This document shows, in pieces, positions 1-14,764 of a stretch of DNA of 64,000 nt; position 1 is the first letter of the stretch, and every line of letters begins with the position of its first letter. The stretch comes from Sorghum bicolor (lineage: Eukaryota > Streptophyta > Magnoliopsida > Poales > Poaceae): positions 138,819 to 202,818 of the forward strand of contig NW_018396400.1 in the NCBI RefSeq assembly GCF_000003195.3, read 5' to 3'. Both the position numbers and the translations under genes were made by a program. Under the pieces are notes generated by a model. The model did not search any database, was not told the origin of the DNA, and saw only the letters and a program-made list of their open reading frames with translations.

Positions 1-3000
1 AGAAGCCTCTTCACCTAGGAGTACCATCGGGAACTTCCACAACGATTTCTGAGCCTATGATGCACTGGGCACAAACCATGCAACTATCTTGCACCGAAAC
101 TAATACTATCTCCAACTGGACCGAAGCGAGATTCCATATGATACACTTCATCTAGTAGTTCCATTGGGTGCATCTACAGTTCCATCGGGTGTGTCCAAAT
201 TGATTTCTGAGCATATGGTATGTTCCATGCAAACCGTGCACCTATCTTGCATCAAGATTAGAACTATCTCCAAACAGACAGAACCAAGATTCCATATGAG
301 CCTCTTCACCAAAGAGTACCATCGCGTGCGTCCAAAATAGTTTCTTAGCCTATGGTGCATTAGGCACAAACCGTGTACCTATCTTGCACTGAAACTAACA
401 CTATCTCCAAAGAGACCGAAGTGAGATTCTATATGACACACGTCATCTAGGAGTTCGATTGGGTGCTTCCAAATATATTTCGAAGCATATGGTACGTTCG
501 ATGCAATTCATGCACCTATATTCCATCAAGATTAGCACTATCTCCAAACAAAAGCAAACTGAGCTTCCACTTGAGCCCCTTTACCCAGGAGTATCATCGG
601 GTGCATCCAAAATGGTTTCTTAGCCTATGATGCATTGGGCGCAAACTTTGTACCTATCTTGCACCAAAACTAACTATGTCTCCAAACAGACCAAAGCGAG
701 ATTCCATATGACACATGTCATCTAGCAATTCTATTGGGGCGCGTCTAAATGGATTTCTTAGCATATGGTATGTTCCATGCAAACCGTGCACCTATCTTAC
801 ATCAAGATTAGCACTATCTCCAAACATATCGAACCGAGCTTCCACTTGAGCCTCTTCACCTAGGATTATCATCAGGTGCTTCCATAATGGTTTCTGAGCC
901 TATGTTGCATTATGTGCAAACCATGCACCAATCTTGCACCTAAACTAAAACTGTCTCCAAACAGATTGATGCGAGATTCCATATGACACACATGATCTAG
1001 GAGTTCTATCGGGTGCGTCCTAATAGATTTCTGAGAATATGGTATGTTCCATGCAAACCGTACACCTATCTTTCATCAAGATTAGCACTATCTCCAAACA
1101 GACCGAACTGAGCTTTCACTTGAGCCTCTTCACCTAGGAGTACCATCGAGAACTTCCACAACGATTTCTGAGCCTATGGTGCACTGTGCACAAACCATGC
1201 AACTATCTTGTACCGAAACTAATACTATCTCCATCTGGACCGAAGCGAGATTCAATATGATACACTTCATCTACTAGTTCCATCGGGTGCATCTACAGTT
1301 CCATCGGGTGTGTCCTAATTGATTTCTGAGCATATGGTATATTCCATGCAAACTGTGCACCTATCTTGCATCAAGATTATAACTATCTCCAAACAGACAG
1401 AACAAAGATTCCACATGAGCCTCTTCACCAAGGAGTACCATCGCGTGCGTCCAAAATTGTTTCTTAGCCTATGGTGCATTAGGCACAAACCGTGTACCTA
1501 TCTTGCACCGAAAATAACACTATCTCCAAAGAGGCCGAAGTGAGATTCTATATGACACTCGTCATCTAGGAGTTTTATCGGGTGCTTCCAAATATATTTC
1601 TAAGCATATGGTACGTTCGATGCAATTCATGCACCTATCTTGCATCAAGATTAGTACTATCTCCAAACAAAGCAAACTGAGCTTCCACTTGAGCCCCATT
1701 ACCCAGGAGTATCATCGGGTGCATCCAAAATGGTTTCTTAGCCTATGATGCATTAGGCGCAAACTGTGTACCTATCTTGCACCAAAACTAACTCTGTCAT
1801 CTAGGAGTCCTATCAGGTGCGTCCAAATGGATTTCTTTGCATATGGTACGTTTGATGCAAACCGTACACCTATCTTTCATCAAGATTAGCACTATCTCCA
1901 AACAGACCGAACTGAGCTTTCACTTGAGCCTCTTCACCTAGGAGTACCATCGGGAACTTTCACAACGATTTCTGAGCCTATGGTGCACTGGGCACAAACC
2001 ATGCAACTATCTTGCACCCAAACTAAAACTATCTCCAACTGGACCAAAGCGAGATTCCATATGATACACTTCACCTACTAGTTCCATCGGGTGAATCTAC
2101 AGTTCCATCGGGTGTGTCCAAATTGATTTCTGAGCATATGGTATGTTCCATGCAAACTGTGCACCTATACTGCATCAAGATTAGAACTACCTCCAAACAG
2201 ACAGAACCAAGATTCCACATGAGCCTCTTCACCAAGGAGTACCATCGCGTGCGTCCAAAATAGTTTCTTAGCCTATGGTGCATTAGGCACAAACCGTGTA
2301 CCTATCTTGCACCGAAACTAACACTATCTCGAAAGAGACCAAAGTGAGATTCTATATGACACACGTCATCTAGGAGTTCTATTGGGTGCTTCCAAATATA
2401 TTTCGAAGCATATGGTACGTTCGATGCAATTCGTGCACCTATCTTGCATCAAGATTAGCACTATCTCCAAACAAAGCAAACTGAGCTTCCACTTGAGCCC
2501 CTTTACCCAGGAGCATCATCGGGTGCATCCAAAATGGTTTCTTAGCCTATGATGCATTAGGTGCAAACTGTGTAGATTCTTGCACCAAAACTAACTCTGT
2601 CTCCAAACAGACCAAAGCGAGATTCTATATGACACATGTCATCTAGGAGTTCTATTGGGGTGCGTCTAAATGGATTTCTTAGCATACGGTATGTTCCATG
2701 CAAACCGTGCACCTATCTTACATCAAGATTAGCACTATCTCCAAACAGATCGAACCGACCTTCCACTTGAGCCTCTTCACCTAGGAGTACCATCGGGAAA
2801 GTTCCAAAATGATTTCTGAGCCTATGGTGCTCTGGGCACAAACCATGTAACTATCTTGCACCGAAACTAATACTATCTCCAACTAGACCGAAGCGAGATT
2901 CCATATGATACACTTCATCTAGTAGTTCCATTGGGTGCATCTACAGTTCCATCGGGTGTGTCCAAATTGATTTCTGAGCATATGGTATGTTCCATGCAAA

Positions 3001-6000
3001 CTGTGCACCTATCTTGCATGAAGATTAGAACTATCTCCAAGCAGACAGAACCAAGATTCCACATGAGCCTCTTCATCAAGGAGTACCATCGCGTGCGTCC
3101 AAAATAGTTTCTTAGCCTATGGTGCATTAGGCACAAACCATGTACATATCTTGCACCGAAACTAACACTATCTCCAAAGTGACCGAAGTGAGATTCTATA
3201 TGACACACGTCATCTAGGAGTTCTATTGGGTGCTTCCAAATATATTTCGAAGCATATGGTACGTTCGATGCAATTCGTGCACCTATCTTGCATCAAGATT
3301 AGCACTATCTCCAAACAAAGCAACTGAGCTTCCACTTGAGGCCCTTTACTCAGGAGTATCATCGGGTGCATCCAAAATGGTTTCTTAGCCTATGATGCAC
3401 TAGGCGCAAATTGTGTACCTATCTTGCACCAAAACTAACTCTGTCTCCAAACAGACCAAATAGAGATTCTATATGACACATGTCATCTAGGAGATCTATT
3501 GGGGTGCGTCTAAATGGATTTCTTAGCATATGGTATGTTCCATGCAAACCGTGCACCTATCTTGCATCAAGATTAGCACTATCTCCAAACAGATCGAACC
3601 GACCTTCCACTTGAGCCTCTTCACCTAGCAGTACCATCGGGAACTTCCAAAACGATTTCTGAGCCTATGGTGCACTGGGCACAAACCATGCAACTATCTT
3701 GCACCGAAACTAATACTATCTCCAACTAGACCGAAACGAGATTCCATATGATACACTTCATCTAGTAGTTCCATTGGGTGCATCTACAGTTCCATCGGGT
3801 GTGTCCAAATTGATTTCTGAGCATATGGTATGTTCCATGCAAACCGTGCACCTATCTTGCATCAAGATTAGAACTACCTCTAAACAGAAAAAACCAAGAT
3901 TCCACATGAGCCTCTTCACCAAGGAGTACCATCGCGTGCGTCCAAAATAGTTTCTTAGCCTATGGTGCATTAGGGACAAACCGTGTACCTATCTTGCACC
4001 GAAACTAACAATATCTCGAAAGAGACCAAAGTGAGATTCTATATGACACACGTCATCTAAGAGTTCTATTGGGTGCTTCCAAATATATTTCGAAGCATAT
4101 GGTACGTTCGATGCAATTCGTGCACCTATCTTGCATCAAGATTAGCACTATCTCCAAACGATGCAAACTGAGCTTCCACTTGAGCCCCTTTACCCAGGAG
4201 TATCATCGGGTGCATCCAAAATGGTTTCTTAGCCTATGATGCATTAGGCGCAAACTTTGTACCTATCTTGCACCAAAACTAACTCTGTCTCCAAACAGAC
4301 CAAAGCGAGATTCCATATGACACATGTCATCTAGGAATTCTATTGAGGTGCGTCTAAATGGATTTCTAAGCGTATGGTATGTTCCATGCAAACCGTGCAC
4401 CTATCTTGCATCAAGATTAGCACTATCTCCAAACAGATTGAACTGAGCTTCCACTTGAGCCCCTTTACCTAGGAATATCATCGGGTGCATCCAAAATGGT
4501 TTATTTGCCTATGATGCATTAGGCACAAACTATGTACCTATCTTGCACCAAAACTAACTCTGTCTCCAAACAGACCAAAGCGAGATTCCATATGACACAT
4601 GTCATCTAGGAGTTCTTTTGGGATGCGTCCAAATGGATTTCTTAGCATATGGTATGTTCCATACAAACCGTGCACCTATGTTGCATCAAGATCAGCACTA
4701 TCTCCAAACAGATCGAACTAACCTTCCACTTGAGCCTCTTCACCTAGGATTATCATCGGGTGCTTGCATAATGGTTTCTGAGCCTATGGTGCATTATGTG
4801 CAAACCATGCACCAATCTTGCACCTAAACTAACACTGTCTCCAAACAGATTGAAGCGAGATTCCATATGACACACATGATCTAGGAGTTCTATCGGGTGC
4901 GTCCAAATTGATTTCCTAGAATATGGTCTGTTTGATGCAAAGCGTACACCTATCTTTCATCAAGATTAGCACTATCTCCAAACAGACCGAACCGAGCTTT
5001 CACTTTAGCCTCTTAACCTAGGAGTACCATCGGGAACTTTCACAACGATTTCTGAGCCTATGGTGCACTGGGCACAAACCATGCAACTATCTTGCACCGA
5101 AATAATACTATCTCCAACTGGACCGAAGCGAGATTCCATATGATACACTTCACCTAGTAGTTCCATCGGGTGCATCTACAGTTCCATCGGGTGTGTCCAA
5201 ATTGATTTCTGAGCATATGGTATGTTCAATGCAAACCGTGCACCTATATTGCATCAAGATTAGAACTATCTCCAAACTGACAGAACCAAGATTCCACATG
5301 AGCCTCTTCACCAAGGAGTACCATCGCGTGCGTCCAAAATAGTTTCTTAGCCTATGGTGCATTAGGCACAAACCGTGTACCTATCTTGCACCGAAACTAA
5401 CACTATCTCCAAAGAGACCGAAGTGAGATTCTATATGACACACGTCATCTAGGAGTTCTATTGGGTGCTCCCAAATATATTTTGAAGCATATGGTACGTT
5501 CGATGCAATTCGTGCACCTATCTTGTATCAAGATAAGCACTATCTCCAAACAAAGCAAACTGAGCTTCCACTTGAGCCCCTTTACCCAGGAGTATCATCG
5601 GGTGCATCCAAAATGGTTTCTTAGACTATGATGCATTAGGCGCAAACTGTGTACCTATCTTGCACCAAAACTAACTCTGTCTCCAAACAGACCAAAGCGA
5701 GATTCTATATGACACATGTCATCTAGGAGTTCTATTGGGGTGCGTCCAAATGGATTTCATTGCATATGGTATGTTCCATGCAAACCGTGCACCTATCTTG
5801 CATCAAGATTAGCACTATCTCCAAACAGATCGAACCGACCTTCCACTTGAGCCTCTTCACCTAGGAGTACCATCGGGAACTTCCACAATGATTTCTGAGC
5901 CTATGGTGCACTGGGCACAAACCATGCAACTATCTTGCACCGAAACTAATACTATCTCCAACTGGACCAAAGCGAGATTCCATATGATTCACTTCATCTA

Positions 6001-9000
6001 GTAGTTCCATTGGGTGCATCTACAGTTCCATCTGGTGTGTCAAAATTGATTTCTGAGCATATGGTATGTTCCATGCAAACCGTGCACCTATCTTGAATCA
6101 AGATTAGAACTATCTCCAAACAGACAGAACCAAGATTCCACATGAGCCCCTTTACCCAGGAGTATCATCGGGTGCATCCAAAATGGTTTCCTAGCCTATG
6201 ATGCATTAGGCACAAACTGTGTACCTATCTTGCACCAAAACTACCTCTGTCTCCAAACAGACCAAAGCGAGATTCTATATGACACATGTCATCTAGGAGT
6301 TCTATTGGGGTGCGTCCAAATGGATTTCTTAGCATATGGTATGTTCCATGCAAACCGTGCACCTATCTTGCATCAAGATTAGCACTATCTCCAAACAAAG
6401 CAAACTGAGCTTCCACTTGAGCCCCTTTACCCAGGAGTATCATCGGGTGCATCCAAAATGGTTTCATAGCCTATGATGCATTAGGCGCAAACTGTGTACC
6501 TATCTTGCACCAAAACTAACTCTGTCTCCAAACAGACCAAAGCGAGATTCTATATGACACATGTCATCTAGGAGTTCTATTGGGGTGCGTCCAAATGGAT
6601 TTCATTGCATATGGTATGTTCCATGCAAACCGTGCACCTATCTTGCATCAAGATTAGCACTATCTCCAACCAGATCGAACCGACCTTCCACTTGAGCCTC
6701 TTCACCTAGGAGTACAATCGGGAACTTCCACAATGATTTCTGAGCTTATGGTGCACTGGGCACAAACCATGCAACTATCTTGCACCGAAACTAATACTAT
6801 CTCCAACTGGACCAAAGCGAGATTCCATATGATTCACTTCATCTAGTAGTTCCATTGGGTGCATCTACAGTTCCATCTGGAGTGTCCAAATTGATTTCTG
6901 AGCATATGGTATGTTCCATGCAAACCGTGCACCTATCTTGAATCAAGATTAGAACTATCTCCAAACAGACAGAACCAAGATTCCACATGAGCCTCTTCAC
7001 CAAGGAGTACCGTCGCGTGCGTCCAAAATAGTTTCTTAGCCTATGGTGCATTAGGCACACTCTGTGTACCAATCTTGCACCAAAACTAACACTATCTCCA
7101 AAGAGACTGAAGTGAGATTCTATATGACACACGTCATCTAGGAGTTCTATTGGGTGCTTCCAAATATATTTTGAAGCGTATGGTACGTTCGATGCAATTC
7201 GTGCACCTATCTTGCATCAAGATTAGCACTATCTCCAAACAAAGCAAACTGAGCTTCCACTTGAGCCCCTTTACCCAGGAGTATCATCGGGTGCATCCAA
7301 AATGGTTTCCTAGCCTATGATGCATTAGGCACAAACTGTGTACCTATCTTGCACCAAAACTACCTCTGTCTCCAAACAAACCAAAGCGAGATTCTATATG
7401 ACTCATGTCATCTAGGAGTTCTATTGGGGTGCGTCCAAATGGATTTCTTAGCATATGGTATGTTCCATGCAAACCGTGCACCTATCTTGCATCAAGATTA
7501 GCACTATCTCCAAACAAAGCAAACTGAGCTTCCACTTGAGCCCCTTTACCCAGGAGTATCATCGGGTGCATCCAAAATGGTTTCATAGCCTATGATGCAT
7601 TAGGCGCAAACTGTGTACCTATCTTGCACCAAAACTAACTCTGTCTCCAAACAGACCAAAGCGAGATTCTATATGACACATGTCATCTAGGAGTTCTATT
7701 GGGGTGCGTCCAAATGGATTTCATTGCATATTGTATGTTCCATGCAAACCGTGCACCTATCTTGCATCAAGATTAGCACTATCTCCAAACAGATCGAACC
7801 GACCTTCCACTTGAGCCTCTTCACCTAGGAGTACAATCGGGAACTTCCACAATGATTTCTGAGCTTATGGTGCACTGGGCACAAACCATGCAACTATCTT
7901 GCACCAAAACTAACTCTGTCTCCAAACAGACCAAAGCGAGATTCTATGTGACACATGTCCTCTAGGAGTTCTATTGGGGTGCGTCCAAATGGATTTCTTA
8001 GCATATGGTATGTTCCATGCAAACCGTGCACCTATCTTGCATCAAGATTAGCACTATCTCCAAACAAAGCAAACTGAGCTTCCACTTGAGCCCCTTTACC
8101 CAGGAGTATCATCGGGTGCATCCAAAATGGTTTCATAGCCTATGATGCATTAGGCGCAAACTGTGTACCTATCTTGCACCAAAACTAACTCTGTCTCCAA
8201 ACAGACCAAAGCGAGATTCTATATGACACATGTCATCTAGGAGTTCTATTGGGGTGCGTCCAAATGGATTTCATTGCATATTGTATGTTCCATGCAAACC
8301 GTGCACCTATCTTGCATCAAGATTAGCACTATCTCCAAACAGATCGAACCGACCTTCCACTTGAGCCTCTTCACCTAGGAGTACAATCGGGAACTTCCAC
8401 AATGATTTCTGAGCCTATGGTGCACTGGGCACAAACCATGCAACTATCTTGCACCGAAACTAATACTATCTCCAACTGGACCAAAGCGAGATTCCATATG
8501 ATACACTTCATCTAGTAGTTCCATTGGGTGCATCTACAGTTCCATCTGGTGTGTCCAAATTGATTTCTGAGCATATGGTATGTTCCATGCAAACCGTGCA
8601 CCTATCTTGAATCAAGATTAGAACTATCTCCAAACAGACAGAACCAAGATTCCACATGAGCCTCTTCACCAAGGAGTACCGTCGCGTGCGTCCAAAATAG
8701 TTTCTTAGCCTATGGTGCATTAGGCACAATCTGGTTACCAATCTTGCACCAAAACTAACACTATCTCCAAAGAGACTGAAGTGAGATTCTATATGACACA
8801 CGTCATCTAGGAGTTCTATTGGGTGCTTCCAAATATATTTTGAAGCATATGGTACGTTCGATGCAATTCGTGCACCTATCTTGCATCAAGATTAGCACTA
8901 TCTCCAAACAAAGCAAACTGAGCTTCCACTTGAGCCCCTTTACCCAGGAGTATCATCGGGTGCATCCAAAATGGTTTCTTAGCCTATGATGCATTAGGCG

Positions 9001-10768
9001 CAAACTGTGTACCTATCTTGCACCAAAACTACCTCTGTCTCCAAATAGACCAAAGCAAGGTTCTATATGACACATGTCATCTAGGAGTTCTATTGGGGTG
9101 CGTCCAAATGGATTTCTTAGCATATGGTATGTTCCATGCAAACCGTGCACCTATCTTGCATCAAGATTAGCACTATCTCCAAATAGATCGAACCAAACTT
9201 CCACTTGAGCCTCTTCACCTAGGATTATCATCGGGTGCTTCCATAATGGTTTCTGAGCCTATGGTGCATTATGCGCAAACCATGCACCAATCTTGCACCT
9301 AAACTAACACTGTCTCCAAACAGATTGAAGCGGGATTCCATACGAGACACATGATCTAGGAGTTCTATCGGGTGCGTCCAAATTGATTTCTGAGAATATG
9401 GTATGTTCCATGCAAACCGTACACCTATCCTTCATCAAGATTAGCACTATCTCCAAACAGACCGAACCGAGCTTACACTTGAGCCTCTTCACCTAGGAGT
9501 ACCATCGGGAACTTCCACAACGATTTCTGAGCCTATGGTGCACTGGGCACAAACCATGCAACTATCTTGCACCGAAACTAATACTATCTCCAACTGGACC
9601 GAAGCGAGATTCCATATGATACACTTCATTTAGTAGTTCCATTGGGTGCATCTACAGTTCCATCGGGTTTGTCCAAATTGATTTCCGAGCATATGGTATG
9701 TTCCATGCAAACCGTACACCTATCTTGCATCAAGATTAGAACTATCTCCAAACAGATAGAACCAAGATTCCACTTGAGCCTCTTCACCATGGAGTACCAT
9801 CGTGTGCGTCAAAAATAGTTTCTTAGCCTATGGTGCATTAGGCACAAAACATGTACCTATCTTGCACCGAAACTAACACTTTCTCCAAAGAGACCGAAGT
9901 GAGATTCTATATGACACACGTCATCTAGGAGTTCTAATGGGTGCTTCCAAATATATTTTGAAGCATATGGTACGTTCCATGCAATTCGTGCACCTATCAT
10001 GCATCAAGATTAGCACTATCTCCAAACAAAAGCAAACTGAGCTTCCACTTGAGCCCCTTTACCCAGGAGTATCATCGGGTGCATCCAAAATGGTTTCTTA
10101 GCCTATGGTGCATTAGGCGCAAACCGTGTACCTATCTTGCACCAAAACTAACTCTGTCTCCAAACAGACCAAAGCGAGATTCTATATGACACATGTCATC
10201 TAGGAGTTCTATTGGGGTGCGTCTAAATGGATTTCTTAGCATACGGTATGTTCCATGCAAACCGTGCACCTATCTTACATCAAGATTAGCACTATCTCCA
10301 AACAGATCGAACCGACCTTCCACTTGAGCCTCTTCACCTAGGATTATCATCGGGTGCTTCCATAATGGTTTCTGAGCCTATGGTGCATTATGCGCAAACC
10401 ATGCACCAATCTTGCACCTAAACTAACACTGTCTCCAAACAGATTGAAGCTAGATTCCATATGACACACATGATCTAGGAGTTCTATTGGGTGCATCCAA
10501 ATTGATTTCTGAGAATATGGTACGTTCCATGCAAACCGTACACCTATCTTTCATCAAGATTAGCACTATCTCCAAACAGACCGAACCGAGCTTTCACTTG
10601 AGCCTCTTCACCTAGGAGTACCATCGGGAACTTTCACAACGATTTTTGAGCCTATGGTGCACTGGGCACAAACCATGCAACTATCTTACACCGAAACTAA
10701 TACTATCTCCAACTGGACCGAAGCGAGATTCCATATGATACACTTCATCTGGTAGTTCCATCGGGTGC
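1..10768. repeat. Irregular satellite block (6-, 8-, 10- and 12-monomer units)
   Basis: The long marker monomers lie at about 171, 1290, 2094, 2938, 3781, 5173, 6018, 6862, 8531, 9649 and 10769. The intervals are 1119, 804, 844, 843, 1392, 845, 844, 1669, 1118 and 1120 bp, so six-monomer units dominate the middle of this block and the eight-monomer order is less fixed than further right. A four-monomer segment near 7381-7900 recurs near 7931-8450 (offset ~550 bp), showing recent local duplication. Confidence 0.85.
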
Positions 10769-13700
10769 ATCTACAGTTCCATCGGGTGTGTCCAAATTGA
10801 TTTCTGAGCATATGGTATGTTCCATGCAAACCATGCACCTATCTTGCATCAAGATTAGAACTATCTCCAAACAGACAGAACCAAGATTCCACATGAGCCT
10901 CTTCACCAAGGAGTACCATCGCGTGCGTCCAAAATAGTTTCTTAGCCTATGGTGCATTAGGCACAAACTGTGTACCTATCTTGCACCGAAACTAACACTA
11001 TCTCCAAAGAGACCGAAGTGAGATTCTATATGACACATGTCATCTAGGAGTTCTATTGGGTGCTTCCAAATATATTTCTAAGCATATGGCACGTTTGATG
11101 CAATTCGTGCACCTATCTTGCATCAAGATTAGCACTATCACCAAACAAAGCAAACTGAGCTTCCACTTGAGCCCTTTTACCCAGGAGTGTCATCGAGTGC
11201 ATCCAAAATGGTTTCTTAGCCTATGATGCATTAGGCGCAAACTGTGTACCTATCTTGCACCAAAACTACCTCTGTCTCCAAACAAACCAAAGCGAGATTC
11301 TATATGACTCATGTCATCTAGGAGTTCTATTGGGGTGCGTCCAAATGGATTTCTTAGCATATGGTATGTTCCATGCAAACCGTGCACCTATCTTGCATCA
11401 AGATTAGCTCTATCTCCAAATAGATCGAACCGACCTTCCACTTGAGCCTCTTCACCTAGGAGTATTATCGGGTGCTTCCATAATGGTTTCCGAGCCTATG
11501 GTCAATTATGCGCAAACCATGCACCAATCTTGCACCTAAACTGTCTCAAAACAGATTGAAGCAAGATTCCATATGACACACATGATCTAGGAGTTCTATC
11601 GGGTGCGTCCAAGTTGATTTCTGAGAATATGGTATGTTCCATGCAAACCGTACACCTATCTTGCATCAAGATTAGCAATATCTCCAAACAGACCGAACCG
11701 AGCTTTCACTCGAGCCTCTTCACCTAGGAGTACCATGGGGAACTTCCACAACGGTTTCTGAGCTTTTTGGTGCACTGGACACAAACCATGCACCTATCTT
11801 GCACCGAAAATTATACTATCTCGAACTAGACTGAAGCGAGATTCCATATGACACACTTCATCTATTTGTTCTATCGGGTGCATCTACAGTTCCATCGGGT
11901 GTGTCCAACTTGATTTCTGAACATATGGTATGTTCATGCAAACCGTGCACCTATCTTGCATCAAGATTAGAACTATCTCCAAACAGAGAGAACCAAGATT
12001 CCACATGAGCCTCTTCACCAAGGAGTACCATCGCGTGCATCCAAAATAGTTTCTTAGCCTATGGTACATTAGGCACAAACCGTGTACCTATCTTGCACCA
12101 AAACTAACACTATCTCCAAAGAGACCGAAGTGAGATTCTATATGACACACGTCATCTAGTTCTATTGGGTGCTTCCAAATATATTTCGAAGCATATGGTA
12201 CGTTCCATGCAATTCGTGCACCTATCTTGCATCAAGATTAGCATTATCTCCAAACAAAGCAAACTGAGCTTCCACTTGAGCCCCTTTACCCAGGAGTATC
12301 ATCGGGTGCATCCAAAATGGTTTCTTAGCCTATGATGCATTAGGCGCAAACTGTGTACCTATCTTGCACCAAAACTACCTCTGTCTCCAAACAAACCAAA
12401 GCGAGATTCTATATGACACATGTCATCTAGGAGTTCTATTGGGGTGCGTCCAAATGGATTTCTTAGCATATGGTATGTTCCATGCAAACCGTGCACGTAT
12501 CTTGCATCTAGATTAGCTCTATCTCCAAATAGATCGAACCGACCTTCCACTTGAGCCTCTTCACCTAGGAGTATTATCGGGTGCTTCCATAATGGTTTCC
12601 GAGCCTATGGTCCATTATGCGCAAACCATGCACCAATCTTGCACCTAAACTGTCTCAAAACAGATTGAAGCAAGATTCTATATGACACACATGATCTAGG
12701 AGTTCTATCGGGTGCGTCTAAATTGATTTCCGAGAATATGGTATGTTCCATGCAAACCGTACACCTATCTTGCATCAAGATAAGCACTATCTCCAAACAG
12801 ACCGAACCGAGCTTTCACTTGAGCCTCTTCACCTAGGAGTACCATCGGGAACTTCCACAACGGTTTCTGAGCTTTTTGGTGCACTTGACACAAACCATGC
12901 ACCTATCTTGCACCGAAACTTATACTATCTCCAACTAGACTGAAGCGAGATTTCATATGACACACTTCATCTATTTGTTCTATCGGGTGCATCTATAGTT
13001 CCATCGGGTGTGTCCAACTTGATTTCTGAACATATGGTATGTTCCATGCAAACCGTGCACCTATCTTGCATCAAGATTAGAACTATCTCCAAACAGAAAG
13101 AACCAAGATTCCACATGAGCCTCTTCACCAAGGAGTACCATCGCGTGCGTCCAAAATAGTTTCTTAGCCTATGGTGCATTAGGCACAAACCGCGTACCTA
13201 TCTTGCACCGAAACTAACACTATCTCCAAAGAGACCGAAGTGAGATTCTATATGACACACGTCATCTAGGAGTTCTATTGGGTGCTTCCAAATATATTTC
13301 GAAGCATATGGTACGTTCCATGCAATTCGTGCACCTATCTTGCATCAAGATTAGCATTATCTCCAAACAAAGCAAACTGAGCTTCCACTTGAGCCCCTTT
13401 ACCCAGGAGTATCATCGGGTGCATCCAAAATGGTTTCTTAGCCTATGATGCATTAGGCGCAAACTGTGTACCTATCTTGCACCAAAACTAACTCTGTCTC
13501 CAAACAGACCAAAGCGAGATTCTATATGACACATGTCATCTAGGAGTTCTATTGGGGTGCGTCTAAATGGATTTCTTAGAATAGGTATATTCCATGCAAA
13601 CCGTGCACGTATCTTGCATCAAGATTAGCACTATCTCTAAACAGATCGAACCAACCTTCCACTTGAGCCTCTTCACCTAGGAGTATTATCGGGTGCTTCC

Positions 13701-14764
13701 ACAATGATTTCTGAGCCTATGGTGCATTATGCGCAAACCATGCACCAATCTTGCACCTAAACTGTCTCAAAACAGATTGAAGCAAGATTCTATATGACAC
13801 ACATGATCTAGGAGTTCTATCGGGTGCGTCTAAATTGATTTCCGAGAATATGGTATGTTCCATGCAAACCGTACACCTATCTTGCATCAAGATAAGCACT
13901 ATCTCCAAACAGACCGAACCGAGCTTTCACTTGAGCCTCTTCACCTAGGAGTACCATCGGGAACTTCCACAACGGTTTCTGAGCTTTTTGGTGCACTGGA
14001 CACAAACCATGCACCTATCTTGCACCGAAACTTATACTATCTCCAACTAGACTGAAGCAAGATTCCATATGACACACTTCATCTATTTGTTCTATCGGGT
14101 GCATCTACAGTTCCATCGGGTGTGTCCAACTTGATTTCTGAACATATGGTATGTTCATGCAAACCGTGCACCTATCTTGCATCAAGATTAGAACTATCTC
14201 CAAACAGAGAGAACCAAGATTCCACATGAGCCTCATCACCAAGGAGTACCATCGCGTGCGTCCAAAATAGTTTCATAGCCTATGGTGCATTAGGCACAAA
14301 CCGTGTACCTATCTTGCACCGAAACTAACACTATCTCCAAAGAGACCGAAGTGAGATTCTATATGACACACGTCATCTAGGAGTTCTATTGGGTGCTTCC
14401 AAATATATTTCGAAGCATATGGTACGTTCCATGCAATTCGTGCACCTATCTTGCATCAAGATTAGCATTATCTCCAAACAAAGCAAACTGAGCTTCCACT
14501 TGAGCCCCTTTACCCATGAGTATCATCGGGTGCATCCAAAATGGTTTCTTAGCCTATGATGCATTAGGCGCAAACTGTGTACCTATCTTGCACCAAAACT
14601 AACTCTGTCTCCAAACAGACCAAAGCGAGATTCTATATGACACATGTCATCTAGGAGTTCTATTGGGGTGCGTCCAAATGGATTCCTTTGCATATGGTAT
14701 GTTCCGTGCAAACCGTGCACTTATCTTGCATCAAGATTAGCACTATCTCCAAACAGATCGAACC

